A stretch of 64,000 nt of DNA from Leuctra nigra (taxonomy: Eukaryota; Arthropoda; Insecta; Plecoptera; Leuctridae): the NCBI GenBank assembly GCA_934045905.1, contig OW203763.1:50618194-50682193 (forward strand). Reading direction: 5' to 3'. The notes below the pieces were generated by a model. That model ran no database searches, was not told the DNA's origin, and was given only the letters and a program-made list of their open reading frames with translations. Both the position numbers and the translations under genes were made by a program. Below are positions 32,391-43,592 of the stretch, piece by piece; within the stretch, counting starts at the first letter, position 1; every line of letters starts with the position of its first letter.

Positions 32391-35300
32391 TTAGAGTTCA
32401 TAATCTTTCTGGAGAAAGCCTGGAAGTCGTTTATTTCTCTGTGGTCTTCTTGGTGTTCCAATCTCTGCTGTTTCCGTCAACTCCTTCCCGTCCGGGGGTT
32501 TAGGTTCAGCAGCAGGTAGAGGAGCAGTTCCCGTTTCTATTTCTTGCACCGCAGACTCCTCAGCAGTCCGGTGAAATTTCTTCACAAAAGTTGAATTTCG
32601 TCTAAACCTGACTCCCTCTGGGGTTTCTATGACCAACGCACTTCCCTCTTTACCAACAACTTTGCATGGAGTGGGATGGTAGGGCGTAGTTAGTTTATTT
32701 TTCTTTTCTTGTCTTACCAGCACCGTATCACCTTCTCTGATTTCTGATGGTCTTGCACTTCTCCGTTCATCGATATACTCCTTTCCTTTCTCTTTCCTAG
32801 CTCGATCTCTGTCTCTCATTTCCTCGTCGATCCCTGAACATCTGTCAACATCTGGAAGTTTAGTTCTGATAGGACGATTGGATAAAAGTTTAGCTGGAGG
32901 TATACAGGTTGTTGAGTGTGGAGTATTTCGGTACTGGAACAAATATCTTATTAATTCCCTCTTCCAGTCTAGTCCTGTTCCCTGAGCTATCTTCAATCTC
33001 TTCAAAATAGATCTGTTCTGCCTTTCTACTTGGCCATTGGCCTGTGGCCAAAGTGGTGTAGTGTGATGCAACTTGATTCCTAGTTGTTCCAGGAATAACA
33101 AAAGTTCCTTACTGATGAATTGCGGACCATTGTCTGAATGAATCCAGCTCGGCAGTCCATATCTGGCAAACATTTCTTCCAATTTCACTTGTACCTTAGC
33201 TGCGGTAATTGTACGCATTACTTCTACTTCAATGAACCTACTGTAATAATCTACAACTACAAATAGATGTTCACCTGAAGGCATAGGTCCCATAAAATCC
33301 ATGGCAAGGTGATCCCACGGCTTGTCTGGAAGTTCTGTTCGCGTTACTGGTACCGGTGGATCTGGTAGTCCAACCAGTTGACAACCTTTACATCGTTTGC
33401 AAAATTCCTCTACATCCTTATCCATACTAGGCCACCATACCTTGGTCCTGAGGTGTGTCTTCATTCCTGTCATTCCTAGGTGTCCCTCATGTGCCAACTC
33501 TAGAGCCTGTCGTCTGAGAGTTGTAGGTATGACGATCCGTCTGCCTCGTAGAACTATTCTTCCTACTGGACACAGTTCCTCACGAATCAGCCAGTATCCT
33601 CGGGGAGCATCTCTCCAGTTACCTGTTCGAAGACTCTCAAGAACAACTACTAGCTCTGGATCGCTGTCACTTGCACGTTCTACTTCTCTGGCAGTCATGG
33701 CATTGGGAACAGAATTTTCAGTCACCCACCTGACATGTTCCTCTTCTTCATCGACATCTCCTTTAATGCCGGGTTTAGGTTCCTTCTCCAGCAGTCTGGA
33801 CAGTGGATCAGCTATGTTCGATTTCCCTGGACGGTACTTGACTTCATAGGTGTACGGCTGCATTCGAAGAACCCATCGTTCTATTCTTGCACTCGGCTTG
33901 GACCTAGTTCTGAAAATAAACTCAAGGGGTTTATGGTCAGTACACAACACAAACGGCATATTGTATATGTACTGATGGAATCTTTCGCAGGCCCATACAA
34001 GCCCCAGCGCTTCTCGTTCAGTCTGAGAATATCTTCTTTCAACACTGCTTAGTGTTCTGCTCGCATAACAAATTACTCGGGGTCCATCGCTGTGCTGTTG
34101 AACCAGGACGGCTCCGAGACCAAATGGACTAGCATCAGCTATTACCGTTGTCTTCTTCTCCTTGTCGTAGAATCCAAGGCATTCAGCTTGAGTTAATCGT
34201 CTCTTCAGCTCTTCAAACGCTGCATCCTGTTCCTTCTTCCACACAAATGTTACTCCTTTTCTAGTCAACGCTCTCAACGGTTCAGAGATGGTAGCTAGGT
34301 CGTTGATGAATCTACCGCTGTAATTCACCAGTCCTAGGAAACTTCTGACCTCCTCTGCATTTTCTGGTTTACGGAAATTTCTTACAGCATCAACAGACTC
34401 TTCTGTTGCCTCAATGCCGTTGCTTGTGACCCTGTGACCCATGAAAGTTACTTCACTGACTCCAAACTTGCACTTGCCTTCGTTCAAAGTCAGTCCCTTC
34501 TCTTCTAGTTTCTTCAGCACTCGTTCCAGTCTATGGTCGTGTTCTTCTTTGCTTCGCCCAAACACAATCACATCATCCTGGAAGTTACAAGCTCCTTCTT
34601 CACCTTGAAGAATCTGCTGCAATACTCGTTGAAAAATCTCGGGAGCACATCGGATGCCAAATACTAGCCTCTTGAACCGGTGTAATCCAACGTGTGTAGC
34701 AAATGTTGTTATCTGCCTTGATTCCTCTGCTAGTTCCAACTGATGATACGCACTCGATAAATCGAGTTTGCTAAAGAACTTACTCCCGTTCAGTTCCTGT
34801 AGCATTTCGTCAGTAGTTGGGATAGGAAATCGCTCTCGAAGAACTGCCTCATTCGCTCTTCTCATGTCTAAGCATAATCGAATTCCCCCATCCTTCTTCT
34901 TCCTGATGACTACTGGAGATACCCATGGAGTTGGACCCTCCACTGGCTCAATTATGTCCAGCTTAGTTAACTCTTCAATCTTCCTTTTCACTTGCTCACG
35001 AAGTTGGTACGGAACTCTATTAGTTGACAATGCGACTGGTTGTACAGTTTTATCAATCGGAATAGTAAGCTGAAAGTCTTTCAATTTTCCAATCTTATCA
35101 CCGAAAACAGCAGGAAACTTCTTCACGTAGTCCACCTCTTCTTTCACTGCAGCAATCAGATCAGCACCAATTTTCAGTACCCCTACCTCCATTGAAGTTT
35201 TCTTCCCGAGCAGGGTAGGCTCTTCTTCTTCAATTACGTAGAAGTCAGCAACCGTTTCACTACTTCGTATTTTAACAATTGCCTTGAATTTACCAATAAC

Positions 35301-35936
35301 ATTCAGGGGTATGTGATTACCATAACCGTAAAGCTTGCGGTTACTGAGCTTTGAGGTGCATTCAATATCCAATCTCTTGCACTCTTCCCAAACACTCTTG
35401 CTCATCACGTTGCACGAAGCACCAGAGTCTATTAAAACGCTTGTTTCAACTCCCCCTAAATCTATCGTTATCTTTGCAGCATCTGCAGGCACACTGTTTC
35501 CAATAGACTTGATTACATGAAATGTATATTCTTTCTTAGGCTTACCGTAGCTAGTCGTACAATCATCTGTATCATCCGAATCCGAAGAATTAACTTGACG
35601 CACCTTCTTTTCTTCCTTCTTCTTATTTCCATCCTTCTTCAGGTCGTCGTCCTTCTTCCCCTGGCAGCACCGGCTGTAATGTCCCACCTTGTTGCAGTTA
35701 TGACATTTTGCTTCTTTCGCGCGGCATGACGAATGGTATATTTTATGACCTACTGCGCCACAACCAAAACAAATCATGTTGTTTTGACCACTAGTTTCAA
35801 ACTTTCTTGGTTTGAAGCCTATCTTCTGAATAGTTTCTTTATGTTCCAAACTTTGACCTTGACCTTCAAGCTCAGCTGCGTGTCTGTTCGCAGCCTCCCA
35901 CGCCCTACTAGTCTTGAGCACTTCTACCAAGGTCAT
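32391..35936 (-). CDS. Element A gag C-terminus and Pol polyprotein
   Basis: An open frame of 1,181 codons. It carries two knuckle-like motifs near residues 55-90 (the second, CHNCNKVGHYSRCC, is a normal CCHC; the first has H-x6-C spacing). The retropepsin starts near residue 170 (LIDSGASCNVM). The reverse transcriptase covers about residues 300-480, with catalytic box FQDD in place of the usual Y-x-DD. RNase H follows near residue 600 (ADASPFGLGAVL). Integrase has an HHCC finger near 820-860 and D, D, E at DFMGP, HSDNGPQF and GQVERQN. No stop interrupts Pol, but gag is split and frameshifted, so the element cannot move by itself. It reads opposite to the THAP transposase of the outer element. 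Confidence 0.9.
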   Translation of the reverse strand: MTLVEVLKTSRAWEAANRHAAELEGQGQSLEHKETIQKIGFKPRKFETSGQNNMICFGCGAVGHKIYHSSCRAKEAKCHNCNKVGHYSRCCQGKKDDDLKKDGNKKKEEKKVRQVNSSDSDDTDDCTTSYGKPKKEYTFHVIKSIGNSVPADAAKITIDLGGVETSVLIDSGASCNVMSKSVWEECKRLDIECTSKLSNRKLYGYGNHIPLNVIGKFKAIVKIRSSETVADFYVIEEEEPTLLGKKTSMEVGVLKIGADLIAAVKEEVDYVKKFPAVFGDKIGKLKDFQLTIPIDKTVQPVALSTNRVPYQLREQVKRKIEELTKLDIIEPVEGPTPWVSPVVIRKKKDGGIRLCLDMRRANEAVLRERFPIPTTDEMLQELNGSKFFSKLDLSSAYHQLELAEESRQITTFATHVGLHRFKRLVFGIRCAPEIFQRVLQQILQGEEGACNFQDDVIVFGRSKEEHDHRLERVLKKLEEKGLTLNEGKCKFGVSEVTFMGHRVTSNGIEATEESVDAVRNFRKPENAEEVRSFLGLVNYSGRFINDLATISEPLRALTRKGVTFVWKKEQDAAFEELKRRLTQAECLGFYDKEKKTTVIADASPFGLGAVLVQQHSDGPRVICYASRTLSSVERRYSQTEREALGLVWACERFHQYIYNMPFVLCTDHKPLEFIFRTRSKPSARIERWVLRMQPYTYEVKYRPGKSNIADPLSRLLEKEPKPGIKGDVDEEEEHVRWVTENSVPNAMTAREVERASDSDPELVVVLESLRTGNWRDAPRGYWLIREELCPVGRIVLRGRRIVIPTTLRRQALELAHEGHLGMTGMKTHLRTKVWWPSMDKDVEEFCKRCKGCQLVGLPDPPVPVTRTELPDKPWDHLAMDFMGPMPSGEHLFVVVDYYSRFIEVEVMRTITAAKVQVKLEEMFARYGLPSWIHSDNGPQFISKELLLFLEQLGIKLHHTTPLWPQANGQVERQNRSILKRLKIAQGTGLDWKRELIRYLFQYRNTPHSTTCIPPAKLLSNRPIRTKLPDVDRCSGIDEEMRDRDRARKEKGKEYIDERRSARPSEIREGDTVLVRQEKKNKLTTPYHPTPCKVVGKEGSALVIETPEGVRFRRNSTFVKKFHRTAEESAVQEIETGTAPLPAAEPKPPDGKELTETAEIGTPRRPQRNKRLPGFLQKDYEL

Positions 35937-36103
35937 TGCCGGACCAATTTAAATGGCAATTTCCAAATTTCCAACAATTTCCTTCGTAGTTCACGAGAAT
36001 AGACCTTGTCTAGAACTTGATCCCTTATCTGATCTTCTTCTTGTGTACCAAATTCACAGGTAGTACTAATCTGCCGTAATCTAGTCACAAATCCATCGAC
36101 TGT
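35933..36103 (-). pseudogene. Element A gag, middle part with frameshift
   Basis: The minus strand continues gag after the B insertion (FVTRLRQISTTCEFG; VYSRELRRKLLE). It hits a stop at 35933 while the correct continuation (VLKTSRAWEA) lies in another frame beginning near 35936. A small indel around 35940-35955 therefore breaks gag independently of element B. Confidence 0.75.
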
Positions 36104-38759
36104 TGTAATATCGGCCTTTAGAGCGGAGAATGTAATGAATTTAACTAGTTTAATCAGGACTTCTGACACCAGTCTATCTATTGTGGAAGACAGACAAAAC
36201 CGTTTATGTTAATATAAAAATACGAATGAAAGGGGTAAGATTTGATTTGTCAAGATGTTACCTTGGAATGAAGGCGCTGGGGTACAGGTTGTGAAACCGT
36301 GTAAGAGCAGAATCGTTCGAATAAAAGGCAGATCTCGAAGTGATGAGTCGTTTATGAGCAAAGATCTCTCTTTATGAAAATTGATCTCTTATGATCGTAG
36401 AAGTCTTCGAATTGAATAATAGAAATCTTATTTTTAATTGAATGAAATATCTGAGATAAAATAAAGTTCTGTAGATACTCCTTGAATAGTTATTGATTGG
36501 ATAATAAATGGTCGTTTACTACCAACTAATATCTCTTGATTGAATAAGTGAATTTAGATAAGGACCTTGTCTTCTAATGAATGAAATTAGTAAAATGAAA
36601 ACTTGATCTCTGAAATGATTATTCAAGTATTTCTTTTTAGGTTATGAATGAGTCTTATATGGAATTTAATTTATAGGGAAAGGTTTGAAGGAATTGTATT
36701 TACCAAGATTGGCTCACCTCGATGGCAGGGTAATCCTTGGAAATTAGTAATCCTTTGGTATCCGTTTAAACACTGTTTATTATTTAAAACGAATTTTTGT
36801 TCAAGTTTATAAAACACGACACTGAATATTATAAACACTTTAAAATTGAAAACACTGTCTGAAGTTATATAAATGTTTAAAAATATACTTTGATCAATAA
36901 AATTATAGGAACTCTATAAACACACGTAAATAATGTTATTAATTTTAAACTTATTTAAAAACACAATATATTTATGTAGAAGTTAAATTGAATGTTTATT
37001 TTCGATTAAAACACAATAAATCTGTTTTTCACAATTCGCTGTGTACAATGTATAATTCTGAACCAAAGAGGTGTGAACATGTCAAGAGCTAGAATCAGAC
37101 TGCCCTGAATGAAGGGGAGAGATGAGCTTATATAGATTCTCCTTGTCCTTGAGGGGGTGATGTCATAGAGGGGTGGCTAGACAAAGGGGTAAGCTTTGTC
37201 CTTGACTACAGGTGTTCATTCTTACACTTCCTGATTGGTGTTAGGTTGTTCTTTTAGAAGTTTCTATTATTGTGCAAAATTTTGGATAATAGTAAAATTA
37301 GATTTGAATGATGATTAGATTGATGGGATTATGAAGTTATACAATTCATGTGTTGTTTGATTATTAAACTTGTATTTATGATTTTAAACTAACTAGAAGA
37401 TATCTAGAATATACTAAAATTAAAACACACATAAACTAATATAATAGTTCAATTAATAGTCTTATTGGACAAGATAATTAGTGTAACCATGGTGTAGATT
37501 GGTTAATAAATGGTAATCTATATTGGACAGGTTTGACAAATATTTATACCTAAATGTTTATTGTCCATTAGATTGTCTTGTAGACATAGGAAGAATTGTG
37601 CAGAGCCTCTAGTACACAAAGTATAATTGAACTGATTAATACTAAATGATTCTTTGATATTTTACTAAACTACATGGCCTTTTAGTAATGGCTTAAAATA
37701 TTTATTATTTTTGGTTGAATGACAAATTATAGAATGAGTCGACAATGTAAAGTTATACAAACTTAATTTGCTATTCGGGGTTTTTATTTAGTTTATTAAA
37801 TTGGAATATAAAGTAAGTTGTTTTTGTTTGAACAGACAAAATATAATATGAAATAGTGGACTCTGAATAATTATACTTTGCTTTGTTCAGTATTTTGTTG
37901 TACTAGTGGAATGTTTTCCCTAGGACGTTTTGTAGAATATAAACTAGGGTTTCTCATTGTTCTCTATGGAATTTATGAGCTAAAATTAATAATTATTATT
38001 GGAATATAAAACTAGTGGAATAATAGTAATTAAGTTTGCTCATTTCTCTAAGGAAATCATGAACTATAGATAGTGATTGTTTTTGTTTGAACAATTAAAG
38101 TATAACATGAAGTAATAGATTCTATATAATTACACTTGTAATTGTTCGGTATTTTGATACTAATGGAATATGTTACATGTGCCTTTGTTTGGCCTTGGTT
38201 GAACTTGGCCTAGAATGGGGGTGTGTCTAGGAACTAGGTCAGACACAGGGGTGAATGCTCGGTCTTGTAAACAGGTGTTTTGTAACACCCTTCCAGGAGG
38301 CTAGGGAATATTAGAGGTCCTTTTTGGAGGCTAGAGCTCCTTGGTTGGTCTAGATCCTGAGGGGTTGTGTCTATGGTTTGGTTAAGACAAGAGGGTGTAA
38401 GTTTGTCCTTGAAAACAGGTGTTATAATACTACTCTTCCTGGATGTTAGATTTTACAGAGACCCTTCTGAGAGGCTAGGATTTTACAGACACCCTTCTGA
38501 GAGGCTAGACTTATAAAGCCAAGCTTTGTTCTAGTTTCTTTCTTTGGCTGTGTGTGTTTTATTCCATTAGACTTTTATAGATCATTTAATTGATCGTGAC
38601 CTAATATATCTATTGGATTACTATCTAGGTGAGTACTGATTTAAAAAATAGATGAATCCTCATTGAGAGCAGTCTTGATAATAGTACAGATAAGGAACTA
38701 ATGATTTAGATAAATGTTTGAGTGAATGATTTTATATGAGTAGTTGTGGCTACTGTACA
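36104..38759 (-). repeat. 3' LTR of element B
   Basis: 2,656 bp with ends TGTACAGTAG and CGATATTACA on the minus strand. Includes a 29-bp direct repeat around CCCTTCTGAGAGGCTAG at about 38453-38515. Very AT-rich; no coding content recognised. Confidence 0.95.
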
Positions 38760-39094
38760 AGACGGCTCAACAACGGGAAGTTCAGACTATGGTCTTCAAG
38801 ACCAAGACTGAACGAAAAGAAAATTATGAAATCATGAATGAAATCATTATTTACGATATTTGATGTGTTGAATTCTTCACGTGGTTTCTGTAGTGTCGTT
38901 GAAGTGCTGTAGAGACCGGGTCGGTAGAGGGACGACTCGGTTTCTAGCTCTGGTGGTCTCGCAGATAGAGACGGCCAGGTAGTAGCGTGAAGGTGTCGAA
39001 CGGTGTCGTGTGGTGGAAGTCGAGTGATGGTGGGGCTCTCGTGTGATATGGCTAACGGTAGGTTAGCAATTGTGGAACGCCATGTGTCCACTGA
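38750..39094 (-). CDS. Element B possible terminal exon
   Basis: A minus-strand frame is preceded by a strong acceptor TATTTTTCAG at about 39094 and runs open to a stop at the edge of the 3' LTR. It encodes a Thr/Ser/Pro/His-rich peptide (SHESPTITRLPPHDTV; SSLYRPGLYSTSTTLQ). It could be the last exon of an accessory message. Evidence is limited to the splice signal and length. Confidence 0.3.
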   Translation of the reverse strand, partial: SVDTWRSTIANLPLAISHESPTITRLPPHDTVRHLHATTWPSLSARPPELETESSLYRPGLYSTSTTLQKPREEFNTSNIVNNDFIHDFIIFFSFSLGLEDHSLNFPLLSRLVQ

Positions 39095-40456
39095 AAAATA
39101 TTGAAAACAGCAATAGAGTAGGGTTACGAACATTTTTGGGGTATATTTGTTTCGTTTGGGGACATTTGATTTTGTGAAAATATTTTTCTAATTTAACTTG
39201 GATTTGTGACCAATTATGATTTAAGCTATTACAGAATTAATATTATATGAACATGAACTATAATTTGTATATAAGTGTCTATTGAGGTTAAGAGTGAACA
39301 AAATTTCAATTTTGAGGTTGAACAATGGGCAAGTTGATGATTAATTACACAATTGGGGTTGCATATTTAAAATGAATTGATTCATGGATATGAGTTGTGT
39401 CGTGAACCGTATTAGTGATCACCTTATCATCTAAAAGACATATGGAAATGTTAGACAGATTACTTTCTGAAGGATACATAGTATTATATGTATGACATGG
39501 GTGACAATTGTATGAGAATGATACAGTATGATGGGATGAAACAATACGAAGTTATAGTTGTCGGAGGATGCACACACATCACACACAGGACCTACAGTAG
39601 GAAAGATAGATGTAGAAGATTGTTGTTGAGAATGATGTAAGGTACTTATCGAAGTTTGTAGACTCAGCGAAGACAGTTGTTTCCATATCCCAAGTAAATA
39701 TTATGGTTTTCGCCATATTGAAATGGTTGACTTGAACGCCGTGATTAGAGTAGCGGAAGATTTGTGAACTAGTACCATGTGAGAAGGACAGGACACTTGT
39801 TGAATGAGTATGTTAGGCCGGCCGGACCCATAGGTGGAGACACGAAGATAATTACAAACACCAATGTGAATTTACGTAAAATATAATTGAATTTAAAGAT
39901 ATGAAGTACAAAAGTTAAACATAATATAAGAATATAATGGTAATTTTCTAATTGTAAGCTAAGAGGTATGATTATATTTGGTTTCCTAGATGGTAGATTT
40001 GAAGTAATGTACAATGAATTATAATTAAATGAATGATGTGACGGATGATGGAAATTGTTATGAGATGAAATTGTCTAATTACTAATTATAATTAAGGCAC
40101 CAAATATTTCTATTCTAAAACTGATTCTAATAATATATTCAACAAAACTTTGGTATAAAAATTAATATAGACTAATATATCTTTTTGGCAAACAGGACTA
40201 TAGAATTGATTAAATAATGATGTAATGATAAAAGTAATACAGATGAATGTCTATGGAATGAATTGATCGGAAATTTGTAAGTTATTTGAATGTTGGATAA
40301 GGTTAAAATTATGAAGTGTAAAAGGGGTTTAGATGGAGTTTGGAATTAATAATATGAAGTTTAGAGTGGATAACAAAATAAGGGAATGGACTTAAAAATA
40401 ATCAAAGATATTTGGTGAACCTTATAGACTAAACTAAGGATTAGAATAATGTAAAG
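38760..40456 (-). other. 3' non-coding part of element B
   Basis: Apart from the possible exon at 38750-39094 this region has no convincing ORF; a frame at 39769-40014 looks like chance. It is AT-rich and may be 3' untranslated or intronic sequence of the accessory messages. Confidence 0.45.
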
Positions 40457-41209
40457 TTAGAAATGTTCGGCTATTATACAAGAATTGTCTGTTAAAATAC
40501 AGACCAATTCAAGAAAGGAGGGATCGTGGTGGTCCTCTTCGATGTTTTGCAGAGCCTCCTCAATGTACATCACATCTCCCTGAGGAAGTTCATTTTCGAT
40601 AATGGATGAATTGAATTGATTTGTTTCTTCTTGGATATTTTGAACTTGTCTAGACGCGATATCGTCTAAAAAAGTTTTTAACGCTTCATCTTCCTCCATT
40701 TCGATGAGATATATTTCTGTTTGCAAAATTTCCTCATCTTGATGGGTGTTGGTCGCTTCCTCTATATCTACTTCCATCATTTCATTTTCGGGAGTCACTG
40801 GCTCCACCAGTGGACAGTAAGTGTCTTTCTAAAGGTAGATAATAGAAAATTTGGGATGATGATTCTGGGTGGAACTGTATGAAAATCTGAATACATTTGA
40901 TTTTGAAACATGAAAAGGAAATAAATTTGATTTTAGATAAATGAGGATTGGATAGTTTTAGTTTAATATAACTAAACTTTGTTCTAAATTTGATTGATAC
41001 ATAGAATAATTTTGAATGAAATAAATTAAGTAATTTCAATAATATAAAATATTGAAAATAAAATACATTTATAAAACATGTTAATTTGAATAAATTTTAT
41101 AATAAAACAAAAGATTTTTAGGCGGGGTAGGGATTATAATATTAATTACTAACACAAGAAAGATAAAAATTAAAAAATGGAAATTACTCACCAGATCCTT
41201 GTTATCCAT
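40457..41209 (-). CDS. Element B accessory ORF3, two predicted exons (129 aa)
   Basis: A minus-strand ATG at 41209 gives six codons (MDNKDL) to 41192, followed by an excellent donor CTG|GTGAGTAAT. An acceptor TTTAG at 40833-40829 starts the second exon at 40828. The reading frame joins in phase and continues (KDTYCPLVEPVTPENE) to a stop at 40457. The product is strongly acidic (MMEVDIEEATNTHQDEE; LIEMEEDEALKTFLDDI). An acidic, short, nuclear-type regulator is imaginable, but no family was recognised. An intron kept inside a retroelement implies that genomic RNA escapes this splice and a subgenomic RNA uses it. Confidence 0.5.
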
Positions 41210-41727
41210 ATCGATTTAATAATAATAATAGCACAACTTGTCTTCTCGAAAGATTGTTGTTGAATGATCCTTTCTAGAGGGTAGGTTTTAAAAATTTTGG
41301 TGTGTTGTTCTCGCGGGTAGGTAAGAGGGTGGGGGTGTTGTATCTTGTTCTTTAGCTGTGGTTGGCCGCTGATTTTGCCCAGCGTCCGCACATTGTGAAA
41401 AAGGGGGGGGGGGGGGGTATCATAAATTGGAAGTGTCAAGCGCTTGAAGTTGAGGGGTAAGATTTTTGAAGGTTTTGTCGAACTGGGAAGAAAACATAAG
41501 ATTTGGTTTTCAAGTTGAAAATAAAGATATAACATTGTCAAACCGAGATGTGTGTGTGTGCTCCTCTAAAAATAAATATAATTATTTTAGATTATTTATG
41601 TATTACCTGTTACCTATGGATGTGACCTGAAATATAAATTACACGTTAAGCCACTGTTTTTCGGGGTTTCTTGCTGTTCCATAACGTAGGAAAATAATTT
41701 GCGAGTCTGAACTTTTATGTCACAGAT

Positions 41728-42183
41728 TCACTGGGGTAAAAGGGATAGTTCCCGTACTAATGATGTTGGTACAATTTCAAAGTACAAGGACGGGTCTTGT
41801 CCTGGGTTTATGGGGAGAAAAGATTCTTTTTCAATTTCTTGGTCAAGTGTATCGAGAGTGTTCAGTAACTGTGGACCGTGTTGATCAAATATATACTTGA
41901 TCATTTCCTTGATGTTTTGGTCCAGAGGTTTAAGCCAAGTAGCGGCTTCTTCGATCAGTGAATTAATTGTATTGATAGAGTGATCTTGGTAGAAGATGGG
42001 AAAAGTTTCAACTTCATGAATCTCTCGTAAGAGAATTTGCCAAGTTAAATGATCGAACTCTACATCAATAAATTGGTGGAGATTAAATAGTCGCGTAACT
42101 GGTACACTTGAATATGTGTTGGGCTGTGCATTAGGTGTATAATTATTTCTATTAACAACTAAATCATTGTCCTCAGCCGACAT
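41728..42183 (-). CDS. Element B accessory ORF2 (151 aa)
   Basis: A Met-initiated frame rich in Asp, Glu, Leu and Ile (LTWQILLREIHEVETF; IKEMIKYIFDQHGPQLL; LDTLDQEIEKES), suggesting a mostly helical acidic protein. It follows two pyrimidine-rich (CT)n tracts on the minus strand, with possible acceptors CTGCGAG and GGGATAG close to the ATG. No family was recognised, and there is no membrane segment. Length and composition argue for a real protein, but this is inference. Confidence 0.5.
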   Translation of the reverse strand: MSAEDNDLVVNRNNYTPNAQPNTYSSVPVTRLFNLHQFIDVEFDHLTWQILLREIHEVETFPIFYQDHSINTINSLIEEAATWLKPLDQNIKEMIKYIFDQHGPQLLNTLDTLDQEIEKESFLPINPGQDPSLYFEIVPTSLVRELSLLPQ

Positions 42184-42238
42184 TGTATTTTGTTGTTCTA
42201 TCCCAGCGTTGAACGCGTGTCTCGCAGCGTGGTGTTGT

Positions 42239-42305
42239 GAGAGAGAGAGAGAGAGAGAGAGAGGTCGGGGTGTGGAAGAGCGAGCGGGAATACTTGGACT
42301 CGGGA

Positions 42306-42350
<45 letters not shown>
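42239..42350. repeat. Two (GA)n microsatellites
   Basis: GA runs at about 42239-42262 and 42309-42350. On the minus strand, the sense strand of element B, they are long CT tracts and could act as polypyrimidine tracts before the exon at 42183. A shorter GA run is at 43495-43512. Confidence 0.9.
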
Positions 42351-42354
<4 letters not shown>

Positions 42355-42460
42355 GTAGCGTGAGATTGTTGTGAGGGAGGTTAACCGGGTTAAGAAGAAA
42401 TTTGCTTCAGACTATTAGCGTCAAGTTCAGTTAAGTAATGTGTTTTGTTTTTGTAGATAT

Positions 42461-42999
42461 TTACCAATTTCTTGGTTTCGGCTGCATCTGGGAAACATTG
42501 AACGACAGGTCTGCGACGTCGACTTGGCGACCGTATGTGCGGCTGAATGCAGCCTGGACACAGTTGTAGCGCCGTCTCATGTAGAGCTCCGGTAGGGATG
42601 GAATTGCATATGGATCATTACGACGTCGGTCAAGTGCTACTATCAAGAGGCGATGGTATAAATCACGGATATACCAGGTGTTAATTAGAACTGATGGTAA
42701 TTCACCCATTTCTTTTTTGCTAAATACGCGTTGTACGTTGTGTGTAGTAAAATCGAAAGTCGACTGGCTAGGGTAGTACTGATAACCTGGATCGTCCGGG
42801 AGATATGTGTAATTTTGCTGAATTGGAGATGGATTAAAAATAGGCGATCTTATCATATTAATATATTTGGCATTGCTGCCAAATGAAAGTGGGTAGGAAA
42901 CGAGGTATTCCAGCTCTCTCTGATGGGGTGGACGTTCTGTCGGCTTCTCTTGTCCTTTGTTATTGCAGGTAGTTTTCGGGTATTGTTGTCCGGACATCT
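42461..42999 (-). CDS. Element B accessory ORF1 (178 aa)
   Basis: ATG at 42997 is preceded directly by a splice-acceptor-like TTTTCTCGCAG, so the ORF may begin an exon of a subgenomic message. The protein is Pro/Tyr/Gln-rich at the N-terminus, then has a helical-looking part (VLINTWYIRDLYHRLLIV, IPSLPELYMRRRYNCVQAAF). It ends PKPRNW where the stop TAA is part of a donor-like GTAAATATC, so it could instead splice onward. There is no signal peptide or membrane segment and no known family was recognised. It lies where an env gene would be in errantivirus-like elements but does not resemble Env. Confidence 0.55.
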
Positions 43000-43592
43000 G
43001 CGAGAAAACAGTTACATGTTGATGTCTTCTTTAAACACTTGTTGTACAGTTTGGTGTAGTCATGGCAAACACAATAGGATGGGTTGGTTGGCTTGGATCT
43101 GAAACATGAAGTTAAGTTGGTGTTATAGACAAAATGATTTGCGTGAGAAGTAATTGAAATCTTGATGGGATTTGAACTTGATCAATAATTAAGTTATGTA
43201 TTAGTTAGGGATGTCAAAACAAGACAAGATCGATGTCATGAATATGTTTATAAGTATAGAATAACGATATAAATAAATATCTAAATTTATTACATAAAAG
43301 AAACATCTCCGTGGAGAATGACCATTATTATTATCCAATTATGATGATATATAAGAGAGATGCTTACTTAGACCGATCGCTCGATTCATAAATATTTACG
43401 ACTGTTTCGAGTGGAGACTGTGTCGACCCAATGGAATATTATAAACGACTGAATGGAATATTAATTGTCTAAACATAAATTGCGAGTTATACAAGAGAGA
43501 GAGAGAGAGAGAATTATTGGAATATTTGAAGGTTTGTTTGAATAAACAAATTGATTGAATTAGAACGTCGATGAGATAAAATCTTTCGAAAT
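43000..43592 (-). other. Spacer between pol and accessory ORF1 of element B
   Basis: Non-coding, ending with the acceptor-like TTTTCTCGCAG at ORF1. It carries no recognised protein. Confidence 0.5.

Noticed and set aside
33397..35073. Plus-strand ORFs of 100-150 codons within pol A, and similar ones within gag/pol B
   Set aside because: They are antisense shadows of long, domain-bearing minus-strand frames.
36104..38759. B LTR as a segmental duplication unrelated to a transposon
   Set aside because: TG...CA ends, ACTGT duplication and the adjacent primer site show that 36104-38759 and 51641-54296 are LTRs.
41188..41541. 117-codon minus-strand ORF
   Set aside because: It is low-complexity and reads in a different frame through the donor site of accessory ORF3; the ATG at 41209 gives the better-supported exon.
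38760..43592. env gene of element B
   Set aside because: None of the frames has a signal peptide, cysteine pattern, furin site or membrane anchor.
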